Shown here piece by piece: positions 42,936 to 52,344 of a stretch of DNA of 64,000 nucleotides. Under the pieces are notes generated by a model. That model saw only the letters and a program-made list of their open reading frames with translations, did not search any database and was not told the origin of the DNA. This DNA is from JACCZX01 sp963829995 (GTDB lineage: Bacteria > Pseudomonadota > Gammaproteobacteria > Burkholderiales > Burkholderiaceae_F), in the NCBI GenBank assembly GCA_963829995.1, contig CAWHKW010000029.1, positions 1-64,000 on the forward strand, written 5' to 3'. A program made the translations under genes and the position numbers. Every line of letters begins with the position of its first letter. Position 1 is the stretch's first letter.

Positions 42936-43883
42936 TCAAAGGTAGTCCATGCTGCGGCCGCTTGCGGACGACGCTTGCAAACGCGCCTGGGCCTGGATCC
43001 AGTCCGCGAAGATTTTCACTTCATCGCGCTGCGCGGCCGGCGACACGACCAACCAGTACGCCCGATGCGCGCGCGTCGTGAAACGTTTGTCCTTCAACGG
43101 CATCACGAGTCGGCGATCGGCGACCAATGGAGCGACCAGCGGAAAGCGGCCCAGCGCAACTCCCTGTCCCGCGATCGCTGCCTGCATGATTTGGTCATAG
43201 TGACTGAAGGTCAGTCCGCGCCTTGCGCGCGGACGCTCCAGTTTCATCGCCTCACACCATACTTTCCACGACAGCCAGATCGTTGTGCTGTTTGGATCGT
43301 CGATATCTAACAGCGGCAATTGCAGCAGATCTTCCGGCGTACCGATGCGCTTGCCTTTGAGCAAAGCCGGACTCGCCACGGGCGCTACCTGCTCTCCGAA
43401 CAGGCAGATCGCATCGGCACCGACAGCATCTTGCGGGCAGTACCGGATCGCCACGTCCAGCCCGTGGTGCTCAAGATCGCGCACGGTGTTATCGGCCACG
43501 ACGTGTACCGCGATCTCGCCATGATCGGTTTGAAACTGCGATAGCCGCGGCACAAGCCAGAGCGATGCAAACGACGTGGTCGTCGTGACGCGAACGATCG
43601 GCTCTGTCTTTGCACGCACGGCGGAGGTGGCGTCACGCACCAGCGCAAGTGCCTTCGAGACTTCGCGGTAGTAACGCTCGCCCGCATCAGTCAGGATCAG
43701 CGCACGCGTGCGCCGCTCGAACAACTTCACGCCGAGTTGCTCCTCGAGTTGCTGTACCTGCCTGCTAACGGCCGACTGCGTCAGATGCAACTCGGCGGCG
43801 GCAGACGTGAACGACAGCAATCGTGCGGCTGCTTCGAAGCCACGCAGGAGATCGAGCGACGCGGGCAGATCGCGCCTATGCAT
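42936..43883 (-). CDS. LysR family transcriptional regulator (GcvA-like)
   Basis: Regulator of 315 residues. The winged HTH is at the N-terminus: LLRGFEAAARLLSFTSAAAE, LHLTQSAVSRQVQQLEEQLG and VKLFERRTRALILTDAG. The effector domain follows (VRVTTTTSFASLWLVPRLSQ, GLDVAIRYCPQDAVGADAIC), with the layout of GcvA-type members. I chose ATG 43883 over GTG 43889. It is divergent from the DUF2917 gene with a 93-bp gap, and in other betaproteobacteria LysR/DUF2917 pairs are common; it may control that gene. Effector unknown. Confidence 0.92.
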   Translation of the reverse strand: MHRRDLPASLDLLRGFEAAARLLSFTSAAAELHLTQSAVSRQVQQLEEQLGVKLFERRTRALILTDAGERYYREVSKALALVRDATSAVRAKTEPIVRVTTTTSFASLWLVPRLSQFQTDHGEIAVHVVADNTVRDLEHHGLDVAIRYCPQDAVGADAICLFGEQVAPVASPALLKGKRIGTPEDLLQLPLLDIDDPNSTTIWLSWKVWCEAMKLERPRARRGLTFSHYDQIMQAAIAGQGVALGRFPLVAPLVADRRLVMPLKDKRFTTRAHRAYWLVVSPAAQRDEVKIFADWIQAQARLQASSASGRSMDYL

Positions 43884-43976
43884 TCCCACCGCTCATGCAT
43901 CGCATTTCGAGATTTCGTTTGTCGGCAGTCATTCGATGCGCGACAGTTCGTCGCACATCACCACGAGGTCAACGTC

Positions 43977-44426
43977 ATGAACCCGAACACCTTAGCTGAA
44001 GACCAGACCAGCACGCTGCTCAGTATCGATGCCCGTCCAGTGTCGCTGCGCCTTCCCGTCGGCAGTGCGATCTTCGCGTACAGCGGCGAAGTATGGATCA
44101 CGCAGGAAGGCATGCACGAGGACGTGATCCTCGGACCAGGCCAGCGATTCAATGTGCACAGCCGCGCTCCGATTCTTGCAAGCTCGACGAAGAAGCGTTC
44201 TGCGGCTGTTTACGTCGCTTGCGCGCGCGATGCGACTGAGCGTCCCGACTCCGATGTGCACGCGGTTTTGCATGCGCGCGCACGCCGGCTGCGGGCTGAG
44301 GAACTAAGAAAAATCGCCAGAAAAGCTAGCGACCGGCTGTCGAATGCGCTAGCGACCGTCTTCGCTCAGCTCCGAGCGATGTTCGCGCCAGCGAAGCGAG
44401 TACCGGTCACTCATGCTCCATGCTAG
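43977..44426 (+). CDS. DUF2917 domain-containing protein
   Basis: Protein of 149 residues. The DUF2917 core is SIDARPVSLRLPVGSAIFAY followed by SGEVWITQEGMHEDVILGPG and RFNVHSRAPILASS. This family has a small beta-rich cupin-like fold and no known function. The C-terminal 60 residues are a basic helical tail (RARRLRAEELRKIARKASDR). Divergent from a GcvA-like LysR gene. Start ATG 43977 leads directly into the family domain. Confidence 0.85.
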   Translation: MNPNTLAEDQTSTLLSIDARPVSLRLPVGSAIFAYSGEVWITQEGMHEDVILGPGQRFNVHSRAPILASSTKKRSAAVYVACARDATERPDSDVHAVLHARARRLRAEELRKIARKASDRLSNALATVFAQLRAMFAPAKRVPVTHAPC

Positions 44427-44516
44427 AGGCGCGTCGCGCGTGCCGCGCAGATGCCGCCTCGCCCCGTGAGAAAACCTTCGAAGTAGACGTACCGATGTCT
44501 GCGAAAATCCATTACC

Positions 44517-44965
44517 TCACGGTGCCATGCCTTTCTCGGTGAGCTCCTTGATCGCGTTGCTGTTCTTCGCCAGATGCTCGAGCCCCATACCGCGCAGTAC
44601 GTTCGCCGCCTTCGTGAACTGGATGTTGTCGTAGCCGACGATCTCAATGCGGTTGCCCCACGGATCGCGAAAGTCGAGAAACGGGCCGGGCAGTGGCTTG
44701 ATGCCGCCGCAGTTAGCGCCTCGCGCACCGCATCCTTGTCGTCGACCACCAAGCCGAAGTGGCGATCGTCATCGACCGGCTGCGCGCGTCCTTTCTGCAG
44801 AGCGATGAACTGATCGCCCAGGTCGATGAAGACCGCGGTCGCCTCCCTGCTGCGAAGCTTGAAGTCAAACAGCCGGCCATTGAAGGCGAGCTCCTCGTCG
44901 ATATCGCCTACTTCGAGCGCGACGTGATGAAACCCAATGGCGCGCGCTTTCTTGGAGGAATGCAT
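44517..44965 (-). pseudogene. VOC family protein, one frameshift
   Basis: Start 44965 gives KARAIGFHHVALEVGDIDEE, FDFKLRSREATAVFIDLGDQ and DDRHFGLVVDDKDAVREAL, then a one-base shift near 44,715; the continuation GIKPLPGPFLDFRDPWGNRI, EIVGYDNIQFTKAANVLRGM and AIKELTEKGMAP ends at TGA 44517-44519. The whole is a glyoxalase/VOC protein of about 148 residues with the expected metal-binding His and Glu. Without the shift the frame runs on to 44423 with meaningless sequence. Reaction unknown. Confidence 0.82.
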
Positions 44966-45060
44966 AAGGGCTCCGATCAGGAAATAGCGTCCGATGAGCT
45001 TACGCCGCGAGCATGACCGCTCATACGCTTCCGCCGGCTGTAGCGCCAGCGACGCAATGA

Positions 45061-45083
45061 CTCATAGAATCCGCGGCTATGCC
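45061..45083 (+). repeat. Copy of a promoter/start-codon segment joined to a Bug tail
   Basis: CTCATAGAAT, then one variable base, then CGCGGCTATGCC: 22 of 23 bases match 57693-57715, which ends with the ATG of the M20 hydrolase gene. Here the ATG leads straight into the Bug 3-prime relic. The 95 bp before it (44966-45060) show nothing I can name. Confidence 0.55.
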
Positions 45084-45089
45084 GCGTAT

Positions 45090-45147
45090 CAGTTTTCGGC
45101 AGCGCTCTCGCAGATCATTAAGAAGAGAGGGTTTCAACCGCAGTGAA
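45090..45147 (+). pseudogene. Bug receptor 3-prime relic with internal deletion
   Basis: ATCAGTTTTCGGCAGCGCTC corresponds to ATCAGTTCTCCGCAGCACTA of the intact gene (near 42,717), and then, after a loss of more than 100 bp, CAGATCATTAAGAAGAGAGG continues to the stop, encoding QIIKKRGFQPQ. The match runs a few bases past the stop (AAACGGCCG), as at 49336. Confidence 0.75.
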
Positions 45148-45166
45148 AACGGCCGTCACTGACGCC

Positions 45167-45220
45167 TCGTGACGTCGCAAGCAAGGCCAATCGGATGCGT
45201 GTAGTTTTCGACTGGTTCGC
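45167..45220. repeat. 54-bp direct repeat, left copy
   Basis: Begins CTCGTGACGTCGCAAGCAAG and ends CTGGTTCG; 53 of 54 bases equal the right copy at 48612-48665 in the same orientation. The two bracket the TPR-CHAT gene. No terminal inverted repeats or transposase are seen. On the minus strand it reads ENYTHPIGLACDVT in both copies, so it may be a coding scrap. Confidence 0.9.
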
Positions 45221-45291
45221 GGCACAGAGGTCTTCGGTCCAGGGTCGCGACGACCTCGCGCACGGGACCGAGGAACTTGCATACTGTCTCG

Positions 45292-48200
45292 ATGATCCAC
45301 GTCCCGGCTGCGGTCCTTGGTGTTTTCTTTTTAATGGTTGCCGCCGCTTTCGCGCAGGAACCGGACCGAACCTGGCCGGAACTCAATCACGACACAGTTC
45401 GCCTGTTTCGAGCGGGCGAGTACCAGCGGGCGCTTCCGGTTGCGCGGCAGGCACTCGAAGTCGCCGAGAACAACGGGGGTCCCGAGCATCCCGACGTCGC
45501 AACAAGCCTTAACTGGCTCGCTGACATCTACCGCAAACAGAGCCAGTACGCCCAAGCGGAGCCACTGTTTCAGCGAGCGCTTCGCATCCGGGAGGAGCAG
45601 CTCGGTGCGCAGCATCCGGACGTCGCAATAAGTCTCAACGACCTGGCGTGGCTATATCTCGATCAAGGTCGGGTGACGCAAGCCGCTCCATTGGCCGAGC
45701 GCGCACTGAGCATTCGCGAGCGGAGCCTGGGGCCCGACCATCTCGACGTGGCGGTCAGCCTCAACACGCTGGCATCGCTGCACTACTACCGCAACGAATC
45801 CGGCCTCGCCGAACCGCTGTACCAACGTGCGCTGCTGATCCGCGAGCGAACGCTCGGCGCGGAAAACCTCGAGGTCGCCACAAGCCTCAACAATCTCGCC
45901 AATCTCTACGTCGACATGGGGGCCTATGCCAAAGCAGAACCGCTGTACGAGCGAACGCTCGCCATTCGCGAAAGGTCGCTGGGTTCGGATCACCCGGATG
46001 TCGCATCGACGCTCAACAACCTCGGGAAGCTCAATGAGATCCAGGGCCGGTACTGGCAGGCCGACACGCTGTTGCAGCGCGCTCTGACGATTCGGCAGAG
46101 CACACTCGGTTCCGACCATCCCAACTTAGCGGTCAGCCTGAATGAGTTGATGGTGGTCCGATTCAGACAGGGCCGCTACGCCGAAGCCGAACCGCTCGCT
46201 CTGCGCGCGATCGTGATTGGGGAACAGGCATTGGGTCCGGATAACCTGTTCATTGCCAGCGTCCTGAGCAACCTGGCTTTCCTGTATCGCGCGATGGACT
46301 GGCACGCTGAGGCCGAGCCCCTTTTTCTGCGCGCGATGGTCATCTGGGAGACGGCGGGCGGCCCAAACAGTCCCGACGTCGCCAACAGCCTGCATAACCT
46401 GTCGCGGCTCTACAGCGATCAAGGGCGGCACGCCGAGGCGGAGCCACGTGCCAAGAGAGCCGTGGTCATCTGGGAAAAGACGCTTGGTACAGACCATCGC
46501 AACGTAGCGCTCGGTTTGAACAATCTCGCGCTGGTCTACCGCCGACAAGGGCGCTACGCCGAGGCTGAGAGTTCGTACGTTCGAGCGCTCGCGATCGACG
46601 AAGCGGCGCTCGGCGCCGAGCATCCCTCGACGGCTGCGAGTCTGAGCGACCTGGCGGAGCTTTACTCGGATCAAGGCCGTTTCGCGCGGGCCGAGCCACT
46701 CGCAAGGCGCGCACTGACCATCCGCGAAACGGCGTTCGGCCCGATGCATCCGAACGTTGCTGCGAGCCTCACTCAGCTGGCGATCATCGACGAGCGTCAA
46801 GGACGCCTGGACGACGCCCTGATCGAAGTCCGTCGCGCGACCCAGATACGGCGATCGCGGTCGAGCGACCGCACCAGTATCGCCACCGATCGCGGTGCCG
46901 CGGCATCACAGGGTGAACTGCGCTCGAACCGGGCTGGCCTTGTAGCCCACGTCGGTTTGCTGGCGAAACTGGCCACGCAATCGCCGTCGAAGAATCAAGC
47001 GGTAAACGTCGAAGGGTTTGAGGTGGTGCAGCTGGCGCGCGCCAGCGAAACCGGCGCGGCGGTTACGCAGATGGCGTTGCGCTTCAGCAGCGGCACAGGT
47101 GAACTCGCCGCGGTCGTTCGCGCGCGCCAGGACACAGTAAATCGGTTGCGATTCCTTGACTCGCAACTGCTAAAGCTGCTTGGCACCTCCGCGCGCGATC
47201 GCGATCCGACCTCCGAAGGGCGGCTGCGAAAAGAGATTGCTGGCGCTGAAACCGAGCTGTCCGTAACCGATGCCACTCTGACGCGCCGTTTTCCCGACTT
47301 TCAGATCATGACCGACCGCACCCCCATGCGACTGATCGAAGCCCAACAACTGCTCGGTCCGCAGGAAGCGTTGCTGTCCTATCTGATCGCTACCGATCAG
47401 AGTTTTCTGTGGATCGTGCGAAAAACCAGTTGCACAGTGATTCGCCTGAATATAGGAAGCAAGGCGCTCGACGAGCGAGTCACGACGCTTCGGCGGTCCT
47501 TGGACACCAATCAGACGCAAGGGCGAGCTGCGCGCTTCCCGGCGCACGTTGCTTACGAGTTGTACCGCGCGGTTTTTTTACCGGCCGAACCGGAACTCGT
47601 AGGGATCAACCACCTAATAGTCGTGCCGGATGGTGCCCTGCAAAGCCTGCCACTAGCCGTGCTAATTGCTCAACCGCCACGCGCGGGCGCCGGCGATCGG
47701 GACATGGAGTGGCTGGCCAAGCGGTATGCGTTTTCCACCTTGCCTTCCGAATCGTCTTTGCTGGCATTGCGTCGCATCGCCGCTTACCAGCAGGCCCCCG
47801 AGCCTTTTGTCGGATTCGGCGATCCGGCATTCAACGTGTCGGCTGTCGTCCCGTGCAAAGTGCTAAATCGCCCGTCTCAGCCCGGGTTCTCGCCGACATC
47901 CGGCAAGTGAGTCAACTGTCTCCGCTGCCAGACTCTGCCACGGAGATCAGCGCCATGGCCTCGACTTTGGGAGCCACGAAACAGTCGATTTTTCTCGGCC
48001 CGCGACCACTGAGACTCAGGTCAAGCGACTCGATCTCACCCGCTTTAGTGCGCTTGCATTTGCCACGCAGGGACTGATGGCAGGCGAGATGCGAGGCATT
48101 GGCGAGCCCTCGCTCGCCCTGACGCCACCGCCGGCGGCGAGCGAAGAGGATGACGGACTCTTGACTTCGGGAGAAATCGCCCAGCTCAAATTGAACGCCG

Positions 48201-48547
48201 ACTGGGTCATTCTTTCCGCATGCAATACAGCGGCGGCGGACGGCACGCCGGGCGGCGAGGGATTCTCGGGCCTCGCGAAGGCATTCGTATACGCCGGAAG
48301 CAGAACGCTGGTGGTGTCGCACTGGCCAGTCGATTCGCGCGCAGCGACTCAACTTACAACCCGCATGCTCGGCGAAGCGAGAAGGCAGCCGAGTCTGCCG
48401 AAAGCCGAGGCGCTGCGTCGCGCAATGCTGGAGGTCATGAGCCGACCTGGAATCGGCTTTGCTCATCCGGTGTTCTGGGCCCCTTTCGTGATCGTCGGCG
48501 AGGGGGGAGCGGTAGGCGGCCGTAGCAGACCGCGATTGGCGCCCTGA
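45292..48547 (+). pseudogene. Secreted TPR-CHAT protein (caspase-like), two frameshifts, catalytic His position is Gln
   Basis: Signal peptide AAVLGVFFLMVAAAFAQ, then about eleven kinesin-light-chain-like TPRs of 42 residues each (ERALSIRERSLGPDHLDVAV, ERTLAIRERSLGSDHPDVAS and so on, to about residue 520), then a CHAT domain. The main frame runs to 47910. A shift near 47,840-47,870 leads to SQLSPLPDSATEISAMASTL and a second near 48,000 to ETQVKRLDLTRFSALAFATQ. The nucleophile Cys is kept (ILSACNTAAADG, codon 48221), but the usual FATHG reads FATQG (CAG 48068-48070). Together about 1,085 residues. CHAT proteins are caspase/separase-like proteases or their inactive relatives. I chose ATG 45292. 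It lies between 54-bp direct repeats. Confidence 0.85.
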
Positions 48548-48611
48548 CTGGCAACGGCGACGGTGCGTTCGGAGTCATGGTCGGCGAGGCGAGTACGAGG
48601 CCGCGCTGCTT

Positions 48612-48665
48612 CTCGTGACGTCGCAAGCAAGGCCAATCGGATGCGTGTAGTTTTCGTCTGGTTCG
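48612..48665. repeat. 54-bp direct repeat, right copy
   Basis: Same orientation as 45167-45220, one mismatch (T for A near the end). It lies 64 bp after the TPR-CHAT stop. Between it and 48,815 I see no gene. Confidence 0.9.
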
Positions 48666-48818
48666 ATACTGAATGTTGCGATTTATCAGGCCGCCCGCGC
48701 GGCCGACAATCGGTGTCTGGAGCCAGAGGGTATGGCGAAGATCGCCGCAACTGTTGGAACGCAAAGATCGCCAGGTGTCCTTGGCGGCATGCCGGTTGGA
48801 CCCTTACAGAAGCGACCT

Positions 48819-48899
48819 GAGGCACTGCTGCTTGAGCGCGAGGACGCGCTCGCAACACTGAACGCAGCAATCGCGAACGCTGAGCAAGGCTACGGGAGC
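48819..48899 (+). pseudogene. N-terminal stub of a LuxR-type large ATPase regulator
   Basis: An open frame reads EALLLEREDALATLNAAIAN and AEQGYGS, the typical first 25 residues before the Walker A of LuxR/MalT-like ATPases (compare ELLERDSQLQQLSAALDGLI in the gene at 49421). Just where the P-loop should follow, the sequence switches to a Bug fragment at 48903. A chimeric junction. Confidence 0.55.
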
Positions 48900-48902
48900 T
48901 GC

Positions 48903-49336
48903 GCTCGATCTCGTGTCGGCACCATACCGCGGCAGCGCGCCGATGATGGGAGACATGCTCGGCAATCAGATTGCCGCCGGCGTCGGCTCCGTGCCGGACT
49001 TCATCGAGAATCACGCGGCCGGCAAGCTGCGCGTCGTCGCCGTGCTCGGCGGCGCACGACAGAACGCGTTGCCCGAGGTACCGACATTCACAGAGCTCGG
49101 CCTCGCCGGCTTCGAGGACGTCCCGTACTACGCGTTCTACGCACCGGCCGGCACGCCGCAACCAGTGTTCTCCGCAGCGCTATCGAAGGTGATCGCGCAG
49201 CCCGACGTGCGCGATCGGCTGACACGCTGGGGCCTGACGGTGCAGTTCATGCCGCAAGCGCAGCTCGCATCTCTGAGCGCGCTATTCGCAGACGTGGGCG
49301 CAGATCATTAAGAAGAGCGGGTTTCAGCCGCAGTGA
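48903..49336 (+). pseudogene. Truncated Bug receptor gene, 3-prime half
   Basis: Copy of 42447-42891: SAPYRGSAPMMGDMLGNQIA, VPTFTELGLAGFEDVPYYAF and PDVRDRLTRWGLTVQFMPQA are kept. By eye about 17 substitutions in 430 positions, one in-frame 9-base deletion near 49,166 and one lost T near 49,285 that breaks the frame before the tail QIIKKSGFQPQ. No start, signal peptide or first lobe, so it cannot work. The high identity suggests a recent event. Confidence 0.9.
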
Positions 49337-49420
49337 AACGGCCGGGATTGGGTCATTCCGTCGCCGCCAATGCTCTGCTAATAACGACCCTAGATTTAGA
49401 CGAGCTTTGCTAGGGGTTGT

Positions 49421-52059
49421 GTGGAACTGCTCGAGCGCGACAGTCAGCTACAGCAATTGTCGGCTGCGCTTGACGGCTTGATCGCTGACGGCATCGGGAC
49501 GTGTGCACTGGTGGTCGGCGAGGCAGGCGTCGGCAAGACTTCATTGGTGCGCCGCTTTCTCGAAGTACGGCGCGGGCAGGCCGACGTCTTCTGGGGTGCA
49601 TGCGAAGCGCTGTTCACCCCACGGCCGCTCGGCCCGATCGGCGACATCGCATCCCTGCTGCCGCCCGGGCTAGCGGCCCAGGTGCACGCCGGCAACACTT
49701 ATAGCGGCCTGTTTCCGGCATTTCTCGCGTTCCTGCGCGAACGCTCGCGCCCGGCAGTACTGGTGATCGAGGACGCGCATTGGGCCGACGAAGCGACGCT
49801 CGACTTCATCAAGTACCTTGGCCGCCGCATCGACAGCAGTCGGCCGTTGCTGGTGGTCACGCTGCGCGACGACGAACTCGGTCTGGATCATCCGCTACGA
49901 CGTGTACTCGGCGACTTACCGACCGCCGTGACTCGGCGCGTGGCGCTGGCGCCGCTGTCGCAGGGCTCGGTGGAACAACTCGCCCGCGCAACGGGTCGCG
50001 ACGCCGTTGCTTTGCATCGGCTCACCGGTGGCAATCCGCTTTACGTCAGTGAACTGCTGGCGGCGCCGGGCGTAACGGTGCCCGCTTCCGTGCGCGATGC
50101 CGTACTGGCGCGTTTCGGCCGGCTCAGTCCGGCCGCGCAACAAATCGTCGAACTGGTAGCGATCGAACCGGGCCGGCTCGAGCGCGCCGTCATTGAGGCG
50201 ATCATTGCAGATGCGGCTCAGGCAATGAGCGAAGCTACCGGCAGCGGCGTGCTGCGTGCCGAAGCGGGCTGGCTCGCATTTCGGCACGAGATCGCTCGCC
50301 AGTGCATCGAAGCCGAGCTACCCCCGGACCGCCGCGCCGCGCTGCATGCGCAAGTACTCGGCGTATTACGCAATGAAGATGTCGTTCTCACTAGCCTCGC
50401 GCGCGAAGTGCATCACGCAATCGGAGCGGGTCGGCACGACGACGTGGCTGCGCTCGCTCCGAGCGCGGCCGAAGAGGCGGCCGGCCTCGGTTCGCAACGG
50501 GAGCGGCTGCGCAGTATCGGCGCGCGCTGACGGCGCGAAGCTCTATGGATACGGAGGTGCATGCCTACCTGCTCGAGGCGGCAGCCGGCGAGTCGCAGAA
50601 AACCGGCGCGCTACCGGAAGCGATCGACCTGCGGCAGCAGGCATTGGCACTGCGGCGTGCCGCCGATGATCGGCCGCGCGAAGGCGCAAATCTGCGTCTG
50701 CTCGGCGTGTTGCACCGTCAGTGGAGCGGTGACAAGGCAGAATATCTGCGCTTCGCCCGCGCCGCAGTTAAAGTGCTCGAGCCGCTCGGGCTGAGCGGTG
50801 AGCTGGCCAAGGCGTACGCGAACTTGTCGCATGTGCACTGCCTCCTGTCCAACTACGACGAGGCGATCGACTTGGGTGCGCGCGCGGTACGCCTGGCACA
50901 AGCGAGCTCTGACTCGGCCGCGCTGGCGCTGCCACCGAATCGGCACGGCACGGCACAGCTTTGCAAGACCAATGATGCGAACGCGCGAGCGCAGTTGGAA
51001 CGAGCGTTGGAGCTGGCGATCGACGCGCAGTCTGAAGACCTGGCGGCCGAGATCTTCATAAGCCTGCAGACCGCCGCAATCATCCACCACGATCACGCAT
51101 TTGCACTCGAGGTCGGTGCGCGCGGGCTCGTGTACTGCGAAGCGCGTGATTTCGACGGCTACCCTCTTAGCTTCGTTGTCGTTGCGCTTAGTCACTCGTC
51201 AGTCTGGGTCGCTGGGACGAAGGTGAACAGCAGACGCGCTGTGCGCGCGGCGCAGCACGGCAGCGCTCGTACGTGCGACCTGCGAATACGCACTGCGCCG
51301 GCAACAGGCAAGACGCGGGACGCTCCCGGCGTCCGCGCGCGGCCTCACCTCGCTCGCCGGCGACATCGACGATTTTTGGCGCGACGTGCAAACCAAGTTG
51401 CACACGCTGCAGGTCGAATTCAAACCGCCTGCGATTGCTGCAGCGTGCGTCGAGGCGGCGTGGCTACGCGGTGATCATGCCGCCGCCCTTGAGCTGGCGC
51501 GCAACGGATTGGCGGATGCGTTGGCAGTGCGTGACGGCCGCCTCGCGGGCACTTACTAATCTGGTCGGAACGTCTGGGTGTAACGGCGCCGGGATTCGAG
51601 GGATCGTTACTACCGGCTTGCCAATACGAGTTGGCGGGGGATCGTGCCAGAGCGGCCGCCGAATGGGAGCGTTAAACGATCCTTACGAGTAACGCAGTGG
51701 TCCTTGCCTTGGGCGATGCAGAACAGATGCGCTCGGCCTTGACCCGATTTACCGCTCTCGGTGCCGAGCGGGCAGCCGCAATCACGCGCAACCGGATGCG
51801 CGCGCTTGGAGTCCGCGGTATCGAACGCGGCCCGTATGCGCACGCGCGCAATCACTTCGTAGGCTTCACGCGGCGCGAGAACGAAGTCGCCGAGTTGCTG
51901 TGCCAGAGCGTGTCCAACGCCGCGATCGCCGGAGGACTGCACCGATCCGAACGCACGGTAGAACATCACGTTGCCAACGTGCTGGCGAAACTCGGCGTCA
52001 CATCGCGCGCGCAGGCGATGCTTAAGTTGTCGAATCTTCTGCAAGGCGCAGAAAACTAG
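49421..52059 (+). pseudogene. LuxR-type regulator with AAA ATPase and TPR domains, frameshifted
   Basis: The first frame (GTG 49421 to about 50,515) gives LVVGEAGVGKTSLVRRFLE (Walker A), VLVIEDAHWADEATLDFIKY (Walker B) and LSQGSVEQLARATGRDAVAL. A second frame (about 50,500-51,200) gives the helical repeats (AEYLRFARAAVKVLEPLGLS, DEAIDLGARAVRLAQASSDS). Between about 51,200 and 51,700 several short frames alternate. The last (51697-52059) ends with the LuxR HTH: FTRRENEVAELLCQSVSNAA, RSERTVEHHVANVLAKLGVT. Together about 870 residues, the usual MalT/LAL size, with at least four frame changes. Related in type, but not close, to the decayed ATPase at the left edge. Confidence 0.85.
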
Positions 52060-52161
52060 GTAGCGCGACAGCAAATCTGCGTGCGAGTGCGGATTTGCTC
52101 CGCGCATCGCATCCCTAGCCTGCTCCCTCGGCTGCAGTCACGGCAGTTTGGGAGAAAGGAA

Positions 52162-52344
52162 ATGAACTACCAACGGATCACTCCAGGCGTCGCCGGAGTC
52201 AGGCGCAGCGCTCTGCGCCTTGCAGCACCGATCAAAAAACGAGTACCGGCCAGAAGCAATTTGGGTACTGCGTGCGGATCCAGTGCGCCTCGCGCTTCGT
52301 ATGTCCTGCTGATGGCCCAACGGCCTAGGCGAGGAACGACATGA
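52162..52344 (+). CDS. Possible small protein upstream of PACE gene
   Basis: ATG 52162 follows GAGAAAGGAA and opens 60 residues (MNYQRITPGVAGVRRSALRL, ending AQRPRRGTT), whose stop overlaps the ATG of the next gene by four bases (ATGA). The composition is basic and I recognise no family. Good ribosome site and overlap favour translation, possibly as a coupling leader, but it may be chance. Confidence 0.35.
   Translation: MNYQRITPGVAGVRRSALRLAAPIKKRVPARSNLGTACGSSAPRASYVLLMAQRPRRGTT

Noticed and set aside
45292..48547. TPR-CHAT as part of a Craspase-like (type III-E CRISPR) defence system
   Set aside because: There is no gRAMP/Cas7-11, no Cas gene and no CRISPR array in the window, and the protein has a signal peptide, which does not fit a cytosolic CRISPR partner.
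45167..48665. Direct repeats as ends of a transposon or insertion sequence
   Set aside because: No transposase, no terminal inverted repeats and no short target duplication were found; they are kept only as direct repeats.
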